Below are positions 22,594 to 31,063 of a DNA stretch of 36,923 nt, piece by piece. The stretch's first letter is position 1. Each line of letters starts with the position of its first letter. The position numbers were made by a program, and so were the translations under genes. The stretch is taken from NCBI GenBank assembly GCA_018993265.1, contig JAGKSW010000078.1:1-36923 (forward strand), in the 5' to 3' direction. The DNA comes from Nostoc sp. TH1S01. Its GTDB lineage: Bacteria; Cyanobacteriota; Cyanobacteriia; Cyanobacteriales; Nostocaceae. Under the pieces are notes generated by a model, which was given only the letters and a program-made list of their open reading frames with translations, was not told where the DNA came from and did no database searches.

Positions 22594-23435
22594 TCTGGTG
22601 CTTCATCTTGGGGGCAATGTCCTACTCCTTCTAAGGGAATGAATTTTTCTACTGATGGGTAGTTAGCTAATTCTCGACCTAAATGTATTGGTTCCCAAGG
22701 GTCGGCGGTTCCCCATAAAATAATTGCTGGGCAAGATAATAATGGCAGTAAGTCTTCTGGTAAAGGCCCTGTAGAGTAAGAAGTAAATGCCAAAAACACA
22801 GCCACAGCACCAGGATCTTTGGCTGGCGCTGTCAGAATATCGACTAGTTCATCTGTGACTGTCTCTGCGTTGGCGTAAGCTTGCAGCAAAATTTTCCGCA
22901 CTGTTTTGGGTTTAGCGACTTGATTAAAAAAGAATTGCCCAATTGGTTTAATAGATAATACCCGTTGTAAAATTGGCGCACCCACACGCCGAGTCCAAGG
23001 TAAGGTGGCGCGTTTGCGATCGTGTAATAATCGCAAGGAACAGTTAATTAAGGCGACTCCCAAAGCAATATCTGGAGAACTAACTGCGGCTTGCATCGCT
23101 ACAATACAGCCAATGGAATTTCCCACTAAAAAAGCTGGTTCACCTACCACTTCCCGACAAAAGTCTGCTACTTGCTGTCCCCACATTTCCAAGGTGTAAG
23201 CAATTTTTTCTCCCGGCTGAGGTTTCGCAGAACCACCGAAGCCAAGCAAATCTATGGCATAAACACGGCAAGTTTCTGCAAGGGCTGGTATATTTTTACG
23301 CCAATGCCACCATGAGGCTCCAAAGCCATGCACCAAAACTACTGCTGGCCCGGTCGTTCCTTGAGTTTGGTAACAAATTGAGAACCCCTGCCATGTCCAA
23401 GTTTTTGCGGTAAAAGCAGTTGTAGAAGTCTTCAT
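22530..23435 (-). CDS. alpha/beta hydrolase; anchor of the cassette array
   Basis: A 301-residue alpha/beta hydrolase: VVLVHGFGASWWHW (oxyanion loop), VGNSIGC (nucleophile S107), WGTADPWEP (acid D245) and GVGHCPQDEAP (H273) form a full catalytic triad. This type is widespread in cyanobacteria; the substrate is unknown. Its C-terminus, LVNPILQDWIWERSQALKSK, is the parent or relative of the repeat reiterated six times downstream. The gene itself is intact and contains HIP1, so it belongs to the host chromosome, with the array inserted behind or into its 3' end. Confidence 0.9.
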   Translation of the reverse strand: MKTSTTAFTAKTWTWQGFSICYQTQGTTGPAVVLVHGFGASWWHWRKNIPALAETCRVYAIDLLGFGGSAKPQPGEKIAYTLEMWGQQVADFCREVVGEPAFLVGNSIGCIVAMQAAVSSPDIALGVALINCSLRLLHDRKRATLPWTRRVGAPILQRVLSIKPIGQFFFNQVAKPKTVRKILLQAYANAETVTDELVDILTAPAKDPGAVAVFLAFTSYSTGPLPEDLLPLLSCPAIILWGTADPWEPIHLGRELANYPSVEKFIPLEGVGHCPQDEAPELVNPILQDWIWERSQALKSK

Positions 23436-23842
23436 AGAAAATCTGTATTTTTATTTACTAATTTTAATATTTCGTAATATCTTTGGGGAATTATCTTAAA
23501 TTGTAGAAGTAATTTGTAAATATTTTACAAGCAGGAACATAAAAACCAAGACAAATAAGTGACTATATTTACTCTAAGCTAAGTATAATAACTTAATTAA
23601 ATTTCTGGATAATTGCTTCAAAGTTTTGATAAATCTGATGCGTGAAAGTTAATCACACATAGATTTGGTGTAATATTTTTACCAACGGTTTGATATTCAG
23701 TAGTTTTACAATTTACGGTTTCTCTAGTTGATCTCTACAATCATTTGATATCGAGCATTGGCGATAAGGTGGTTGGCTGCCAAAAAAATGACGCTAAATT
23801 TCACCTAGCATTTTTGTTCCTAGTTCCTTCTGGTTCACCGAG
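23436..23842. other. AT-rich divergent intergenic region
   Basis: 407 bp between the divergent hydrolase and thioredoxin-like genes. It should hold both promoters. I see no repeat, hairpin or small gene that I can support. Confidence 0.6.
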
Positions 23843-24397
23843 ATGACAATACTAGAAACAATTTATACTCCTGTTGGCGGTTATGCCCCGGATTTTGAAC
23901 TGCCTGGAATTGACGAGCGAGTACATCATCTCAGCCGTTATTTAGACAAATTCCAGGCTGTTGGCGTTGTTTTTATGTGCAACTACTGTCCTTATGTCAG
24001 TTTATATTTAGACAAGCTCAAAAAAATTCAAGCAGAATTTGTCGGGAGCAGCTTTACCCTAATTGGGATGAATGGCTGTGATACTAATAAGTATCCTACA
24101 GAAAGCTTTGAAAATATGAAAGCTTTTGCCGAGCATCACCGCCTGAACTTTCCTTACCTCTGGGATTCAACTCAAGACGTAACTCGGAGTTTTGGCGCGA
24201 TTAAAACTCCGATGGCTTTTTTAATAGATAGTAATGGGATGGTGCGTTATAAAGGCAAAATTGACACTGATCCGCAAGCGCCATCATCTGTGAGAGAAGA
24301 TTATTTGCGAAATGCGATCGCCTGTTTATTTAAAAGTCAAGCAATTAACCCCCAAGAAACAGAGCCAATTGGAACTAGTTTGATTTGGCGCAACTAG
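23843..24397 (+). CDS. thioredoxin-like (AhpC/TSA-type) protein
   Basis: A 184-residue thioredoxin fold. GGYAPDFELPGID begins the domain, VVFMCNYCPYV carries a C-x2-C pair at the redox position, and IKTPMAFLID gives the cis-Pro loop. The CNYCPYV motif is that of the peroxiredoxin/thioredoxin-like group common in cyanobacteria. It probably reduces disulphides or peroxides; the partner is unknown. It sits 70 bp upstream of pyrH on the same strand. Confidence 0.85.
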   Translation: MTILETIYTPVGGYAPDFELPGIDERVHHLSRYLDKFQAVGVVFMCNYCPYVSLYLDKLKKIQAEFVGSSFTLIGMNGCDTNKYPTESFENMKAFAEHHRLNFPYLWDSTQDVTRSFGAIKTPMAFLIDSNGMVRYKGKIDTDPQAPSSVREDYLRNAIACLFKSQAINPQETEPIGTSLIWRN

Positions 24398-24467
24398 ACA
24401 TAGGTAGTCATTGTGCTGCTATCTTAAATTGGAGGCAATTGCAACTTTTTCGATAAAGCGTAACTTC

Positions 24468-25196
24468 ATGGGAACGAATTACCGACGGGTTTTACTCAAA
24501 CTAAGCGGTGAAGCCTTAATGGGCAACATGGGCTATGGCATTGATCCGGAAGTGGTCAAAGAAATAGCACAAGAAGTAGCAGAGGTGATAGCCACTGGCG
24601 TTCAAATCGCCATAGTCGTTGGCGGCGGCAATATTTTTCGTGGCGTAAAAGCGGCATCGGCGGGGATGGATAGGGCAACCGCTGACTACATCGGCATGAT
24701 TGCCACGGTAATGAATGCCATGACGCTGCAAGATTCGCTAGAACGAATAGGGGTACAGACGCGCGTACAAACTGCCATAGCCATGCAAGAGTTAGCAGAA
24801 CCGTATATTCGTCGTCGAGCCATCCGTCATCTTGAAAAAGGACGGGTGGTAATTTTTGGCGCTGGTTCTGGAAATCCCTTCTTTACCACAGATACCACTG
24901 CGGCACTCAGGGCCGCAGAAATTGATGCAGAAGTGATTTTTAAAGCCACTAAGGTAGATGGCGTATACGATGCTGACCCCCAAATTTATCCTAATGCCAA
25001 GCGTTATACTAGCCTCACTTATGCTCACGTTTTGGCTCAAGATTTGCGGGTAATGGATAGTACTGCGATTGCCTTGTGTAAAGAAAACAATATCCCAATT
25101 CTGGTATTTGACTTGACGGTGCGAGGTAATATCCGCCGCGCAGTCATGGGAGAATCAATCGGCACCCTTGTGGGAGGTTCTTGTGAAATTAGCTGA
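24468..25196 (+). CDS. pyrH: UMP kinase
   Basis: Phosphorylates UMP to UDP. The 242-residue protein starts at the ATG at 24468 ([19 protein letters not shown]). It shows [10 protein letters not shown] (phosphate-binding), [15 protein letters not shown] and [13 protein letters not shown], all diagnostic of bacterial PyrH. A longer frame from 24411 adds an N-terminus the family does not have. It overlaps the start of frr, the standard pyrH-frr arrangement. Confidence 0.96.
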   Translation: MGTNYRRVLLKLSGEALMGNMGYGIDPEVVKEIAQEVAEVIATGVQIAIVVGGGNIFRGVKAASAGMDRATADYIGMIATVMNAMTLQDSLERIGVQTRVQTAIAMQELAEPYIRRRAIRHLEKGRVVIFGAGSGNPFFTTDTTAALRAAEIDAEVIFKATKVDGVYDADPQIYPNAKRYTSLTYAHVLAQDLRVMDSTAIALCKENNIPILVFDLTVRGNIRRAVMGESIGTLVGGSCEIS

Positions 25197-25731
25197 AGCT
25201 GAGAGTACAATGCAAAAAACCGTTGAGTCAACTCAACGCGCATTTAATACAATTCGCACTGGTCGCGCCAATAGCAGTCTCTTAGATAAAGTGTTAGTGG
25301 ATTATTACGGTTCACCAACACCCTTAAAATCACTGGCAAATATTAGCACGCCAGATGCCACAACAATTCTGATTCAGCCTTACGATAAGAGCAGTTTAAG
25401 CATCGTTGAAAAGGCAATTTCTCTTTCTGATGTGGGTTTAACACCCAGTAACGACGGTTCTGTTATCCGGCTAAATATTCCGCCATTGACCAGCGATCGC
25501 CGTAAAGAACTGGTTAAAATTGCTGCTAAGTACGCTGAAGAAGGTCGTGTGGCTATTCGGAACATCCGCCGTGATGCGATCGACTCAATTCGTAAGCAGG
25601 AAAAAGCCTCAGAAATTTCTGAGGACGAAGCCAAAGACCAACAAGATAAACTGCAAAAACTCACGGACAAGTACACTGCTAAAATCAATGAGTTGTTAGC
25701 AGAAAAAGAAAAAGACATCACCACTGTCTAA
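25183..25731 (+). CDS. frr: ribosome recycling factor
   Basis: RRF splits post-termination ribosomes with EF-G. The 182-residue protein begins at GTG 25183 ([17 protein letters not shown]), placed 5 nt after a GGGAGG ribosome site that lies inside pyrH, so translation is coupled over a 14-nt overlap. [13 protein letters not shown] and [24 protein letters not shown] are the conserved RRF segments. An upstream ATG at 25168 is less likely. Confidence 0.96.
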   Translation: MKLAEAESTMQKTVESTQRAFNTIRTGRANSSLLDKVLVDYYGSPTPLKSLANISTPDATTILIQPYDKSSLSIVEKAISLSDVGLTPSNDGSVIRLNIPPLTSDRRKELVKIAAKYAEEGRVAIRNIRRDAIDSIRKQEKASEISEDEAKDQQDKLQKLTDKYTAKINELLAEKEKDITTV

Positions 25732-25778
25732 AGTATGTAGACGCTTTTAGCGGCTTGCCGCAGGCTAGTGTGAAGTGT

Positions 25779-25847
25779 GAAGTATGAATTTCTCAATTCA
25801 TACTTCACTAAAGAAGTATGAAATGTAAAAGATGAATTTCATACTTC
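25779..25847. repeat. paired hairpins built from the GAAGTATG heptamer
   Basis: GAAGTATGAATT-TCTC-AATTCATACTTC (25779-25806) and GAAGTATGAAAT...ATTTCATACTTC (25813-25847) are two 12-bp-stem hairpins. Their unit is the same heptamer found before nadE. They may act as a terminator or mRNA 3' end for pyrH-frr. Confidence 0.7.
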
Positions 25848-25919
25848 TGACTTCATACTTCAGCCTTTTTTTAGCTAACCTAGGGCTATTGGGGTTTATG
25901 GTCAGTCCAAGAGGTTAAC

Positions 25920-26795
25920 ATGGCACACTTAGATTTACGTCGTCCCCAAAATACTAACGGCGATTTTTATGTAGATACTACCTGTATTGATTGTGATACC
26001 TGTCGCTGGATGAGTCCAGAAATTTTTTCTCGTATTGATGAACAGTCGGCAGTTTATCACCAACCGACTAATGAAATAGAAAGATTAGCCGCACTTCAAG
26101 CACTTTTAGCTTGTCCTACAAGCTCGATTGGTACTGTTGAAAAACCCAAAGATATCAAGCATACTCAAGAAACTTTGCCGATTTTGATAGCAGAAAATAT
26201 CTACCATTGTGGCTATCATTCAGAAAAATCTTACGGTGCTGCTAGTTATTTTATTCAATTACCAGCAGGAAATATTTTAGTAGATTCTCCTCGATTTACA
26301 CCGCCTCTAGTGAAGCAGCTAGAAGCAATGGGAGGAATTCGTTATATGTATTTAACGCATCAAGATGATGTGGCAGATCATCAAAAATATGCTGAACATT
26401 TTGGGTGTGATCGCATTCTCCACGCGGATGATATTTCAGCAAGTACCCGCAATGTAGAAATTCAGCTAACAGGCTTAGAACCATTTGCTCTCACTTCAGA
26501 TATATTGATTATTCCTGTTCCTGGACATACAAAAGGACACACAGTTTTACTCTACAAAAATAAATTTTTATTCACTGGCGACCATCTTGCTTGGTCAGAA
26601 AGTAGACACCAATTAGCGACATTTCCTGACTACTGTTGGTATTCTTGGTCAGAACAAATTAAATCAATGCGGAATTTAGCTAATTATACTTTTGAGTGGG
26701 TTTTACCAGGTCATGGGCGGAGATTTCATGCCGATGTTGCAACTATGAATCAGCAAATGCACAAGTGTATTGAGTTGATGGAAAGCCTTGAATGA
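25920..26795 (+). CDS. ferredoxin/metallo-beta-lactamase fusion protein
   Basis: A 291-residue protein. Residues 1-75 look like a small ferredoxin: CIDCDTCRW gives three closely spaced Cys and LLACPTSSIG the fourth. Residues 95-290 form an MBL-fold hydrolase with THQDDVADH, VPGHTKGHT, FTGDHLAW and LPGHGRRFH metal-binding segments. The first motif is HxDDxADH rather than HxHxDH, so one metal ligand is altered. An iron-sulphur domain attached to an MBL core suggests a redox enzyme; the substrate is unknown. Tail to tail with the recombinase-like gene, 4 bp apart. Confidence 0.85.
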   Translation: MAHLDLRRPQNTNGDFYVDTTCIDCDTCRWMSPEIFSRIDEQSAVYHQPTNEIERLAALQALLACPTSSIGTVEKPKDIKHTQETLPILIAENIYHCGYHSEKSYGAASYFIQLPAGNILVDSPRFTPPLVKQLEAMGGIRYMYLTHQDDVADHQKYAEHFGCDRILHADDISASTRNVEIQLTGLEPFALTSDILIIPVPGHTKGHTVLLYKNKFLFTGDHLAWSESRHQLATFPDYCWYSWSEQIKSMRNLANYTFEWVLPGHGRRFHADVATMNQQMHKCIELMESLE

Positions 26796-26799
26796 CTTA

Positions 26800-28119
26800 C
26801 TAAAAAATAAATACTATTCGCAAATCCCATTTTTTAGCTTCACGGATAATTTCAATTTGGCGAATAAATTCCCGCAGGTAAAAGCGTCGTTCTGCTTCTG
26901 ATAAATCTAACCAAAATTGCGGAATAGAAACAGCTTGCGCGACAGAACGCAGGTTTACAGGTGGAAGTGTGGCTAACTTTGCTTGGAGTGCAGAAATTTC
27001 TGTGCGGAGTTTGTATTCTCTGAGTTTTGCTGTTTCTACATCTAAAATGCCAGTTTCAATTAAAGCAGGTAACTGAGCTAATATTTCTTGTTGACGAGCG
27101 ATCGCATCGCCTAAACTATTCTTGACGCTATCCAATTCTGGAGAATTCATTCCAGCTACTGCTAATGGTAAATCACGACAAACTTTAGCGATCGTCAATT
27201 CTAAAATGTCTTGGTAGGGAATGGCGCGACACTTGGGGCTGCGAGGGCAACTAATCGGACGTAAATAAAGGTACTCTTTATCTTGGTAGCGACGGGTAAC
27301 ACGAGTGACTGTCGTATGAGATTGACATTCGCCGCAGACAACTAACCCAGCTAAAGAACGCGGCGCACTTGCAGTTCGAGATGGTAAGCGGCTATTACGG
27401 CGTAACAGTCGGTCAATTTGGGCGGCTTCTTCCTTAGAAAGAATCGCCGTATGGGTATCTGAGATAATTTCACCGTTGAGATAAGCTGTATCTCCCCGAT
27501 AAACAGGATTTGTTAACCAGCGTCGCCCAGTGGTAACGGAAATTTTCTTCCCATACTTTTTCGCTAAGTAACGCACTGCGCCCCGCAAGGAACCGTAAAG
27601 TAAAAAGTGATCAAAAAAGTCTTTGACAACTGGGGAAGTGCTGCGGTCAACAATATATTTTCCTTGACCACGACGATAACCGTAGGGTGATTTTCCTGGT
27701 GGGGGTGCGGCTTCTAGGCGGTTGCGGGCGTGTCCTTGACGAATACGCCGACTTCTTTGTTGATGTTGGATTTCTTGGATTAGTTTTAGTAATTCAGCGC
27801 GAAACTGGGATTTTTCTGATGTGTAAGATTGTTCAGTAGCAATTACAGCTACGCCCATCGCTTCTAATTCATTTAAGCGATCGCTTATTTCCTCTACAGT
27901 ATCACCTAATTCTTCGAGGCGACGAACCAGCAAATATTCTACTGGTTCATGTTGGCAGTCTGTGAGTAATTGTTGTAATTGCGATCGCACGGTATATCCA
28001 TCACTATCTCTCTTGGCCAAATCTTCATAAATTCGGTCTACCTCCCATTGCCAATTAATGCGTTGAGGAACAGATTCTAGCAGAGGGTCACAATAAATAT
28101 AGGCAATAATTTTCATCAT
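26800..28119 (-). CDS. large serine-recombinase-like protein, probably catalytically degenerate
   Basis: A 439-residue protein laid out as a large serine recombinase: resolvase-like N-domain (1-140), recombinase domain (about 150-255; GKSPYGYRRGQGKY, RRWLTNPVYRGD), zinc ribbon (VVCGECQSH ... SCPRSPKC), then a coiled-coil tail. In the N-domain, however, the usual Y-x-R-V-S-x-x-x-Q start reads AYIYCDPLLESVPQ, with no Ser at the nucleophile position, and the D-R-L-x-R segment reads RRLEELGD. A strand-exchange reaction is therefore doubtful. I recall similar proteins being conserved in cyanobacteria, which argues for a domesticated DNA-binding role. It is not next to any attachment site that I can see. 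Confidence 0.75.
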   Translation of the reverse strand: MMKIIAYIYCDPLLESVPQRINWQWEVDRIYEDLAKRDSDGYTVRSQLQQLLTDCQHEPVEYLLVRRLEELGDTVEEISDRLNELEAMGVAVIATEQSYTSEKSQFRAELLKLIQEIQHQQRSRRIRQGHARNRLEAAPPPGKSPYGYRRGQGKYIVDRSTSPVVKDFFDHFLLYGSLRGAVRYLAKKYGKKISVTTGRRWLTNPVYRGDTAYLNGEIISDTHTAILSKEEAAQIDRLLRRNSRLPSRTASAPRSLAGLVVCGECQSHTTVTRVTRRYQDKEYLYLRPISCPRSPKCRAIPYQDILELTIAKVCRDLPLAVAGMNSPELDSVKNSLGDAIARQQEILAQLPALIETGILDVETAKLREYKLRTEISALQAKLATLPPVNLRSVAQAVSIPQFWLDLSEAERRFYLREFIRQIEIIREAKKWDLRIVFIF

Positions 28120-28762
28120 TCAATAATTAATAATCATTAGCTGTATGACACAAACATCAGCTACGAACCTTTTAAATTAACTTTTTTGCCACTGCCAACT
28201 GTTGTGGAACATAAGTTTTATGAAGTGAATAATAATTTTTAGTAAAGATTTTGCTAATAATTTTGATATTCTTTCTGAGCAAAATCATCTATTAATTAAT
28301 AGTAATTCGCTGTCATTAGCAAAGATATTTTAAAGTTTAGGTATAATGACATCATGATCCTCTTCAGAATGTATATAATGGTATTAGAGCAAAGTTAACT
28401 AGCATTTTGTTTTTATTTTAGTCAAAAATAATTTTCTTTTAATTTTGGCTAAAATGTTTTGGTTCATGAGTTTCCCTATTTAATTGTATTTAACCACTCG
28501 GTTCCAATTTGCTTGTAATTAAAAACAAGCAAGAGTTTATGTTTGTATATTTTAATTTTTTGGTGAGAGTGGATTAAAATGCTATTATTTTTTTGATGTG
28601 AATTGAAATAAATGGCTGGTTATTACCAGCTTAATAAGGATACATAAAAAAGGGGCAGTTGTTTTTCCTCAGTATCCAGTAATCAAGGAGAAATCCGCTA
28701 GATAAGCAACAAAGTGATTTCTTCCCCACTCCCTATTGTTAGGCTAGGTCTAACTAACTCAA

Positions 28763-28874
28763 TAGACATCTTGCAAAAGTAATTATTTGCAGGCTTCTTG
28801 CGTAGCTCTAGCAATAATCGCTACAAATTGGCGAAGCCTCATAAAGGGCAAAAAATATTTATGCAAGAAGTCTA
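28763..28874. mobile_element. miniature inverted-repeat element (112 bp)
   Basis: TAGACATCTTGCA (28763-28775) and TGCAAGAAGTCTA (28862-28874) are inverted ends with one mismatch, and the similarity continues inward (AAAGTAATTATTTGC against GGGCAAAAAATATTTA). The centre holds GGCTTCTTGCGTAGC and GGCGAAGCC, a short dispersed palindrome. Non-coding. Confidence 0.65.
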
Positions 28875-28987
28875 ATTATAGTTCAGTTAATCATAGTATG
28901 TTGCTTGCTTTTATGTAATGAGCAACATCAAATTAGTAATTTTGGGGTTGGTTAATTCTTCAATCAGCCTGTAATTAAGCAGAAAAG

Positions 28988-29013
28988 CATAATAGCATAT
29001 ATGCGCTATTATG
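28988..29013. repeat. inverted repeat, possible operator
   Basis: CATAATAGC (28988-28996) and GCTATTATG (29005-29013) are perfect 9-bp arms around ATATATGC. It lies 138 bp upstream of the Tat-type exported protein gene. No T-run follows, so it is not a terminator. Confidence 0.55.
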
Positions 29014-29150
29014 TCACATTTTTTGCTGTCCAATTAACAGAAAGGTATGAGTTTTTTAGCTAGTTTTCCAGACAAGTTTATATTCCCACTATTAATTAGC
29101 TCAAACCTAATTTTTTGAGTCCAATAATATTAACTATAGGATTTTGATTT

Positions 29151-30125
29151 ATGTATTTAAGAATCAAACGTAGACAATTTGGTCAGTTAGTTATTGCTAG
29201 CGCAGCTACAACAATGCTAGTTAATCTTGCGAAAAATAAAACCTTGGCACAAGAGGCGCGAGCCTTAGTGGGAGTTCGCCTGCCTGCAAGCCAAAATAAG
29301 CAAAAGGCTAAAATCTCTACAGATATAGAAAACACCAGTCCAGCAGTTACTTTAGTATCTTTAGATTTAACAACTGGCAGCGAGAAATCAACTACTAATA
29401 TTCCTTCAAGTACTGTTGATAATCAAACTACAAAAAGTGAAGCTACCAAAAGAGCCTTTTATACTGAATCGAGTCGGATAACTGGTTTTACGACCTTATC
29501 AGATGGCACTTTGGCGATGGTTACTGTAGACACAAACCAAAAAGGGAATTATAGTAAACTCATATTCACTGATAGAAAATCACCGCAAAAACCAAAAGCT
29601 AAAAAAATATCAGGATTCAAAAAAGCTAATAATACAATTGAAGGAATCTTAGGAACAAAAGATAATAAAATTATAGGAATTGCTAGTAATAATCAGGGAC
29701 TTCCTCCTTTCTATTTAGTACTTATTGATCCAAAAAATGGCAAAGTTACTTCTGGAGATGAATTAAAGTTACCTGAACTACCACCAAATATCCGGTTCAA
29801 CAATCTTGCTCTTAGCCCCGATGGCAAATTTTATGCCACTATCCTCAATTCAGAAGGTAGAGTGACTTTAGTAACGTTAGATCCTAACAAAACTTCGATG
29901 ATCACTGGGAAATTATTAATTACTACTATTGCAGAATTAACATATAACAGAAAGTATTTATCCAGCGACTTACTGAGCTTGGCTTTCTCGCCTTCTGGTC
30001 AACTGATTGCACTTGCAAACCTTAACAATGAGCAAAAAAATTCTATATTTGCAGTGGATATTAAAACTGCAAGAATGACGATTTTATCAAAAGTAGAAAT
30101 AGATAAATGTACCTTCACTCTCTAG
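29151..30125 (+). CDS. exported protein with Tat-type signal, possible beta-propeller
   Basis: A 324-residue protein. The N-terminus MYLRIKRRQFGQLVIASAA with a hydrophobic stretch and LAQEA looks like a twin-arginine (RRxF) signal, so export in folded form is likely. The rest is Lys-, Ser- and Thr-rich with strand repeats such as GFTTLSDGTLAMVTVD, NNLALSPDGKFYAT and LLSLAFSPSGQLIALAN, spaced as in WD/YVTN-type propellers. The protein ends abruptly in the middle of such a blade (KCTFTL), so it may be shortened relative to its relatives. I do not recognise a specific function. Confidence 0.7.
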   Translation: MYLRIKRRQFGQLVIASAATTMLVNLAKNKTLAQEARALVGVRLPASQNKQKAKISTDIENTSPAVTLVSLDLTTGSEKSTTNIPSSTVDNQTTKSEATKRAFYTESSRITGFTTLSDGTLAMVTVDTNQKGNYSKLIFTDRKSPQKPKAKKISGFKKANNTIEGILGTKDNKIIGIASNNQGLPPFYLVLIDPKNGKVTSGDELKLPELPPNIRFNNLALSPDGKFYATILNSEGRVTLVTLDPNKTSMITGKLLITTIAELTYNRKYLSSDLLSLAFSPSGQLIALANLNNEQKNSIFAVDIKTARMTILSKVEIDKCTFTL

Positions 30126-30196
30126 AAGAAATACAGTGTTTCTCGGTTGAGTCAAGAGACTAGTATCGTTTTCCCCACACTGCTGTAATTGTCAAA

Positions 30197-30556
30197 TCAC
30201 TGCTGACTGATCTCAATCACATTTCCATCGGGATCTTGGGTAAAGATCGCAGGGCGACCAGAGGCACTCGCTTGAATAGGATAATTTTGACTAAGTAATT
30301 CTTGTTTAGCTTGTTCTAAATCAGCCACTGCAAAAGCAATATGGGGGTTGCGCCCCCATTTTTCGTTTGGGTTATCGGTTGGTACAGTTGATGCAACTAT
30401 CAGATGAACTTGATAGTTACCAACTTGATACCATGCACCAGGATATTTCAGGGAACGGTCAATTTTGGATAATCCCAATACTTGACTGTAAAAGTGTTCA
30501 GCGCGTTCTAACTCAGTAACGAGAATGGCTGTATGAAGGCTTTGGGTAATCTGCAT
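30197..30556 (-). CDS. VOC family (glyoxalase/bleomycin-resistance fold) protein
   Basis: A 119-residue single VOC module: SLHTAILVTELERAEHFYSQ gives the first metal His and the FYSQVLGL pattern, VHLIVAS and PHIAFAV the middle ligands, and FTQDPDGNVIEISQ the last Glu strand. It is a metal-dependent dioxygenase, isomerase or binding protein of unknown substrate. Single gene, convergent to the Tat-type exported protein gene. Confidence 0.88.
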   Translation of the reverse strand: MQITQSLHTAILVTELERAEHFYSQVLGLSKIDRSLKYPGAWYQVGNYQVHLIVASTVPTDNPNEKWGRNPHIAFAVADLEQAKQELLSQNYPIQASASGRPAIFTQDPDGNVIEISQQ

Positions 30557-30674
30557 TGTTGGTCAAGTTCGCTTTTATTTAGATTTTGACGTATTTGCAG
30601 TACAACTAGGCGATCGCTCCAGGTAAAATCCCAGAAATTGAGATGAGATCATCTATCTGTAAGGGTTTGATTGC

Positions 30675-30720
30675 TGTCCCAACTAAAATGTCATCAATAC
30701 ATGACATTTTAGTTGGGACA
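30675..30720. repeat. perfect 20-bp-stem hairpin
   Basis: TGTCCCAACTAAAATGTCAT (30675-30694), loop CAATAC, then its exact complement (30701-30720). No T-run follows. It lies in the 507-bp gap between the divergent VOC and DUF4912 genes. It may be two transposon ends joined head to head, or an RNA hairpin in the DUF4912 leader. Confidence 0.85.
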
Positions 30721-30871
30721 CAAAAGCAAATGTTATGAAAGCGTGACATATTGATCCCGTGAGAGCTATTAAATTCGTGAAAGCCTGAAAAAAGTGCCTT
30801 TAGACCCCTTGATCAATACCGAGGGTTACTGGTTAATATTTACTTAACAAAACGACTCCTCCGATCCCGAA

Positions 30872-30891
30872 AAATGCTTACCTAAGCATTT
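30872..30891. repeat. inverted repeat in the DUF4912 upstream region
   Basis: AAATGCTTA-CC-TAAGCATTT is a perfect 9+9 palindrome, 172 bp before the DUF4912 start. It is a candidate operator or leader hairpin. The remainder of the gap is AT-rich without a gene. Confidence 0.55.
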
Positions 30892-31063
30892 CAGGAAATT
30901 GAAAGGGAGTGACCCTCATTTTAAAAGCGAATTAAAAAACTTTAAAAACTGGGCAAAACCAGGAGTCAGGAATAAGAAATTCATCTGAGAAGAATGACAT
31001 TTTTATCAAACATTCTCTAACTCAGAGAGATAATTACCTTTCAAACTACTGGAGGCCAAATTA

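Larger units (their letters stand above)
28120..29150. other. 1-kb AT-rich non-coding region
   Basis: No gene is supported. Apart from the miniature element at 28763-28874 and the inverted repeat at 28988-29013 (separate entries), I see only AT-rich sequence with promoter-like TATAAT stretches (for example near 28375). Confidence 0.6.

Noticed and set aside
24411-24467. N-terminal extension of UMP kinase
   Set aside because: The family starts at the [16 protein letters not shown] segment; the upstream codons (Cys- and Leu-rich) do not resemble PyrH.
26800-28119. Candidate integrase for the cassette array
   Set aside because: It is a serine-recombinase-type protein, not an IntI tyrosine recombinase, and its catalytic motifs appear lost.
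30675-30720. Rho-independent terminator
   Set aside because: The stem is perfect but no T-run follows on either strand.
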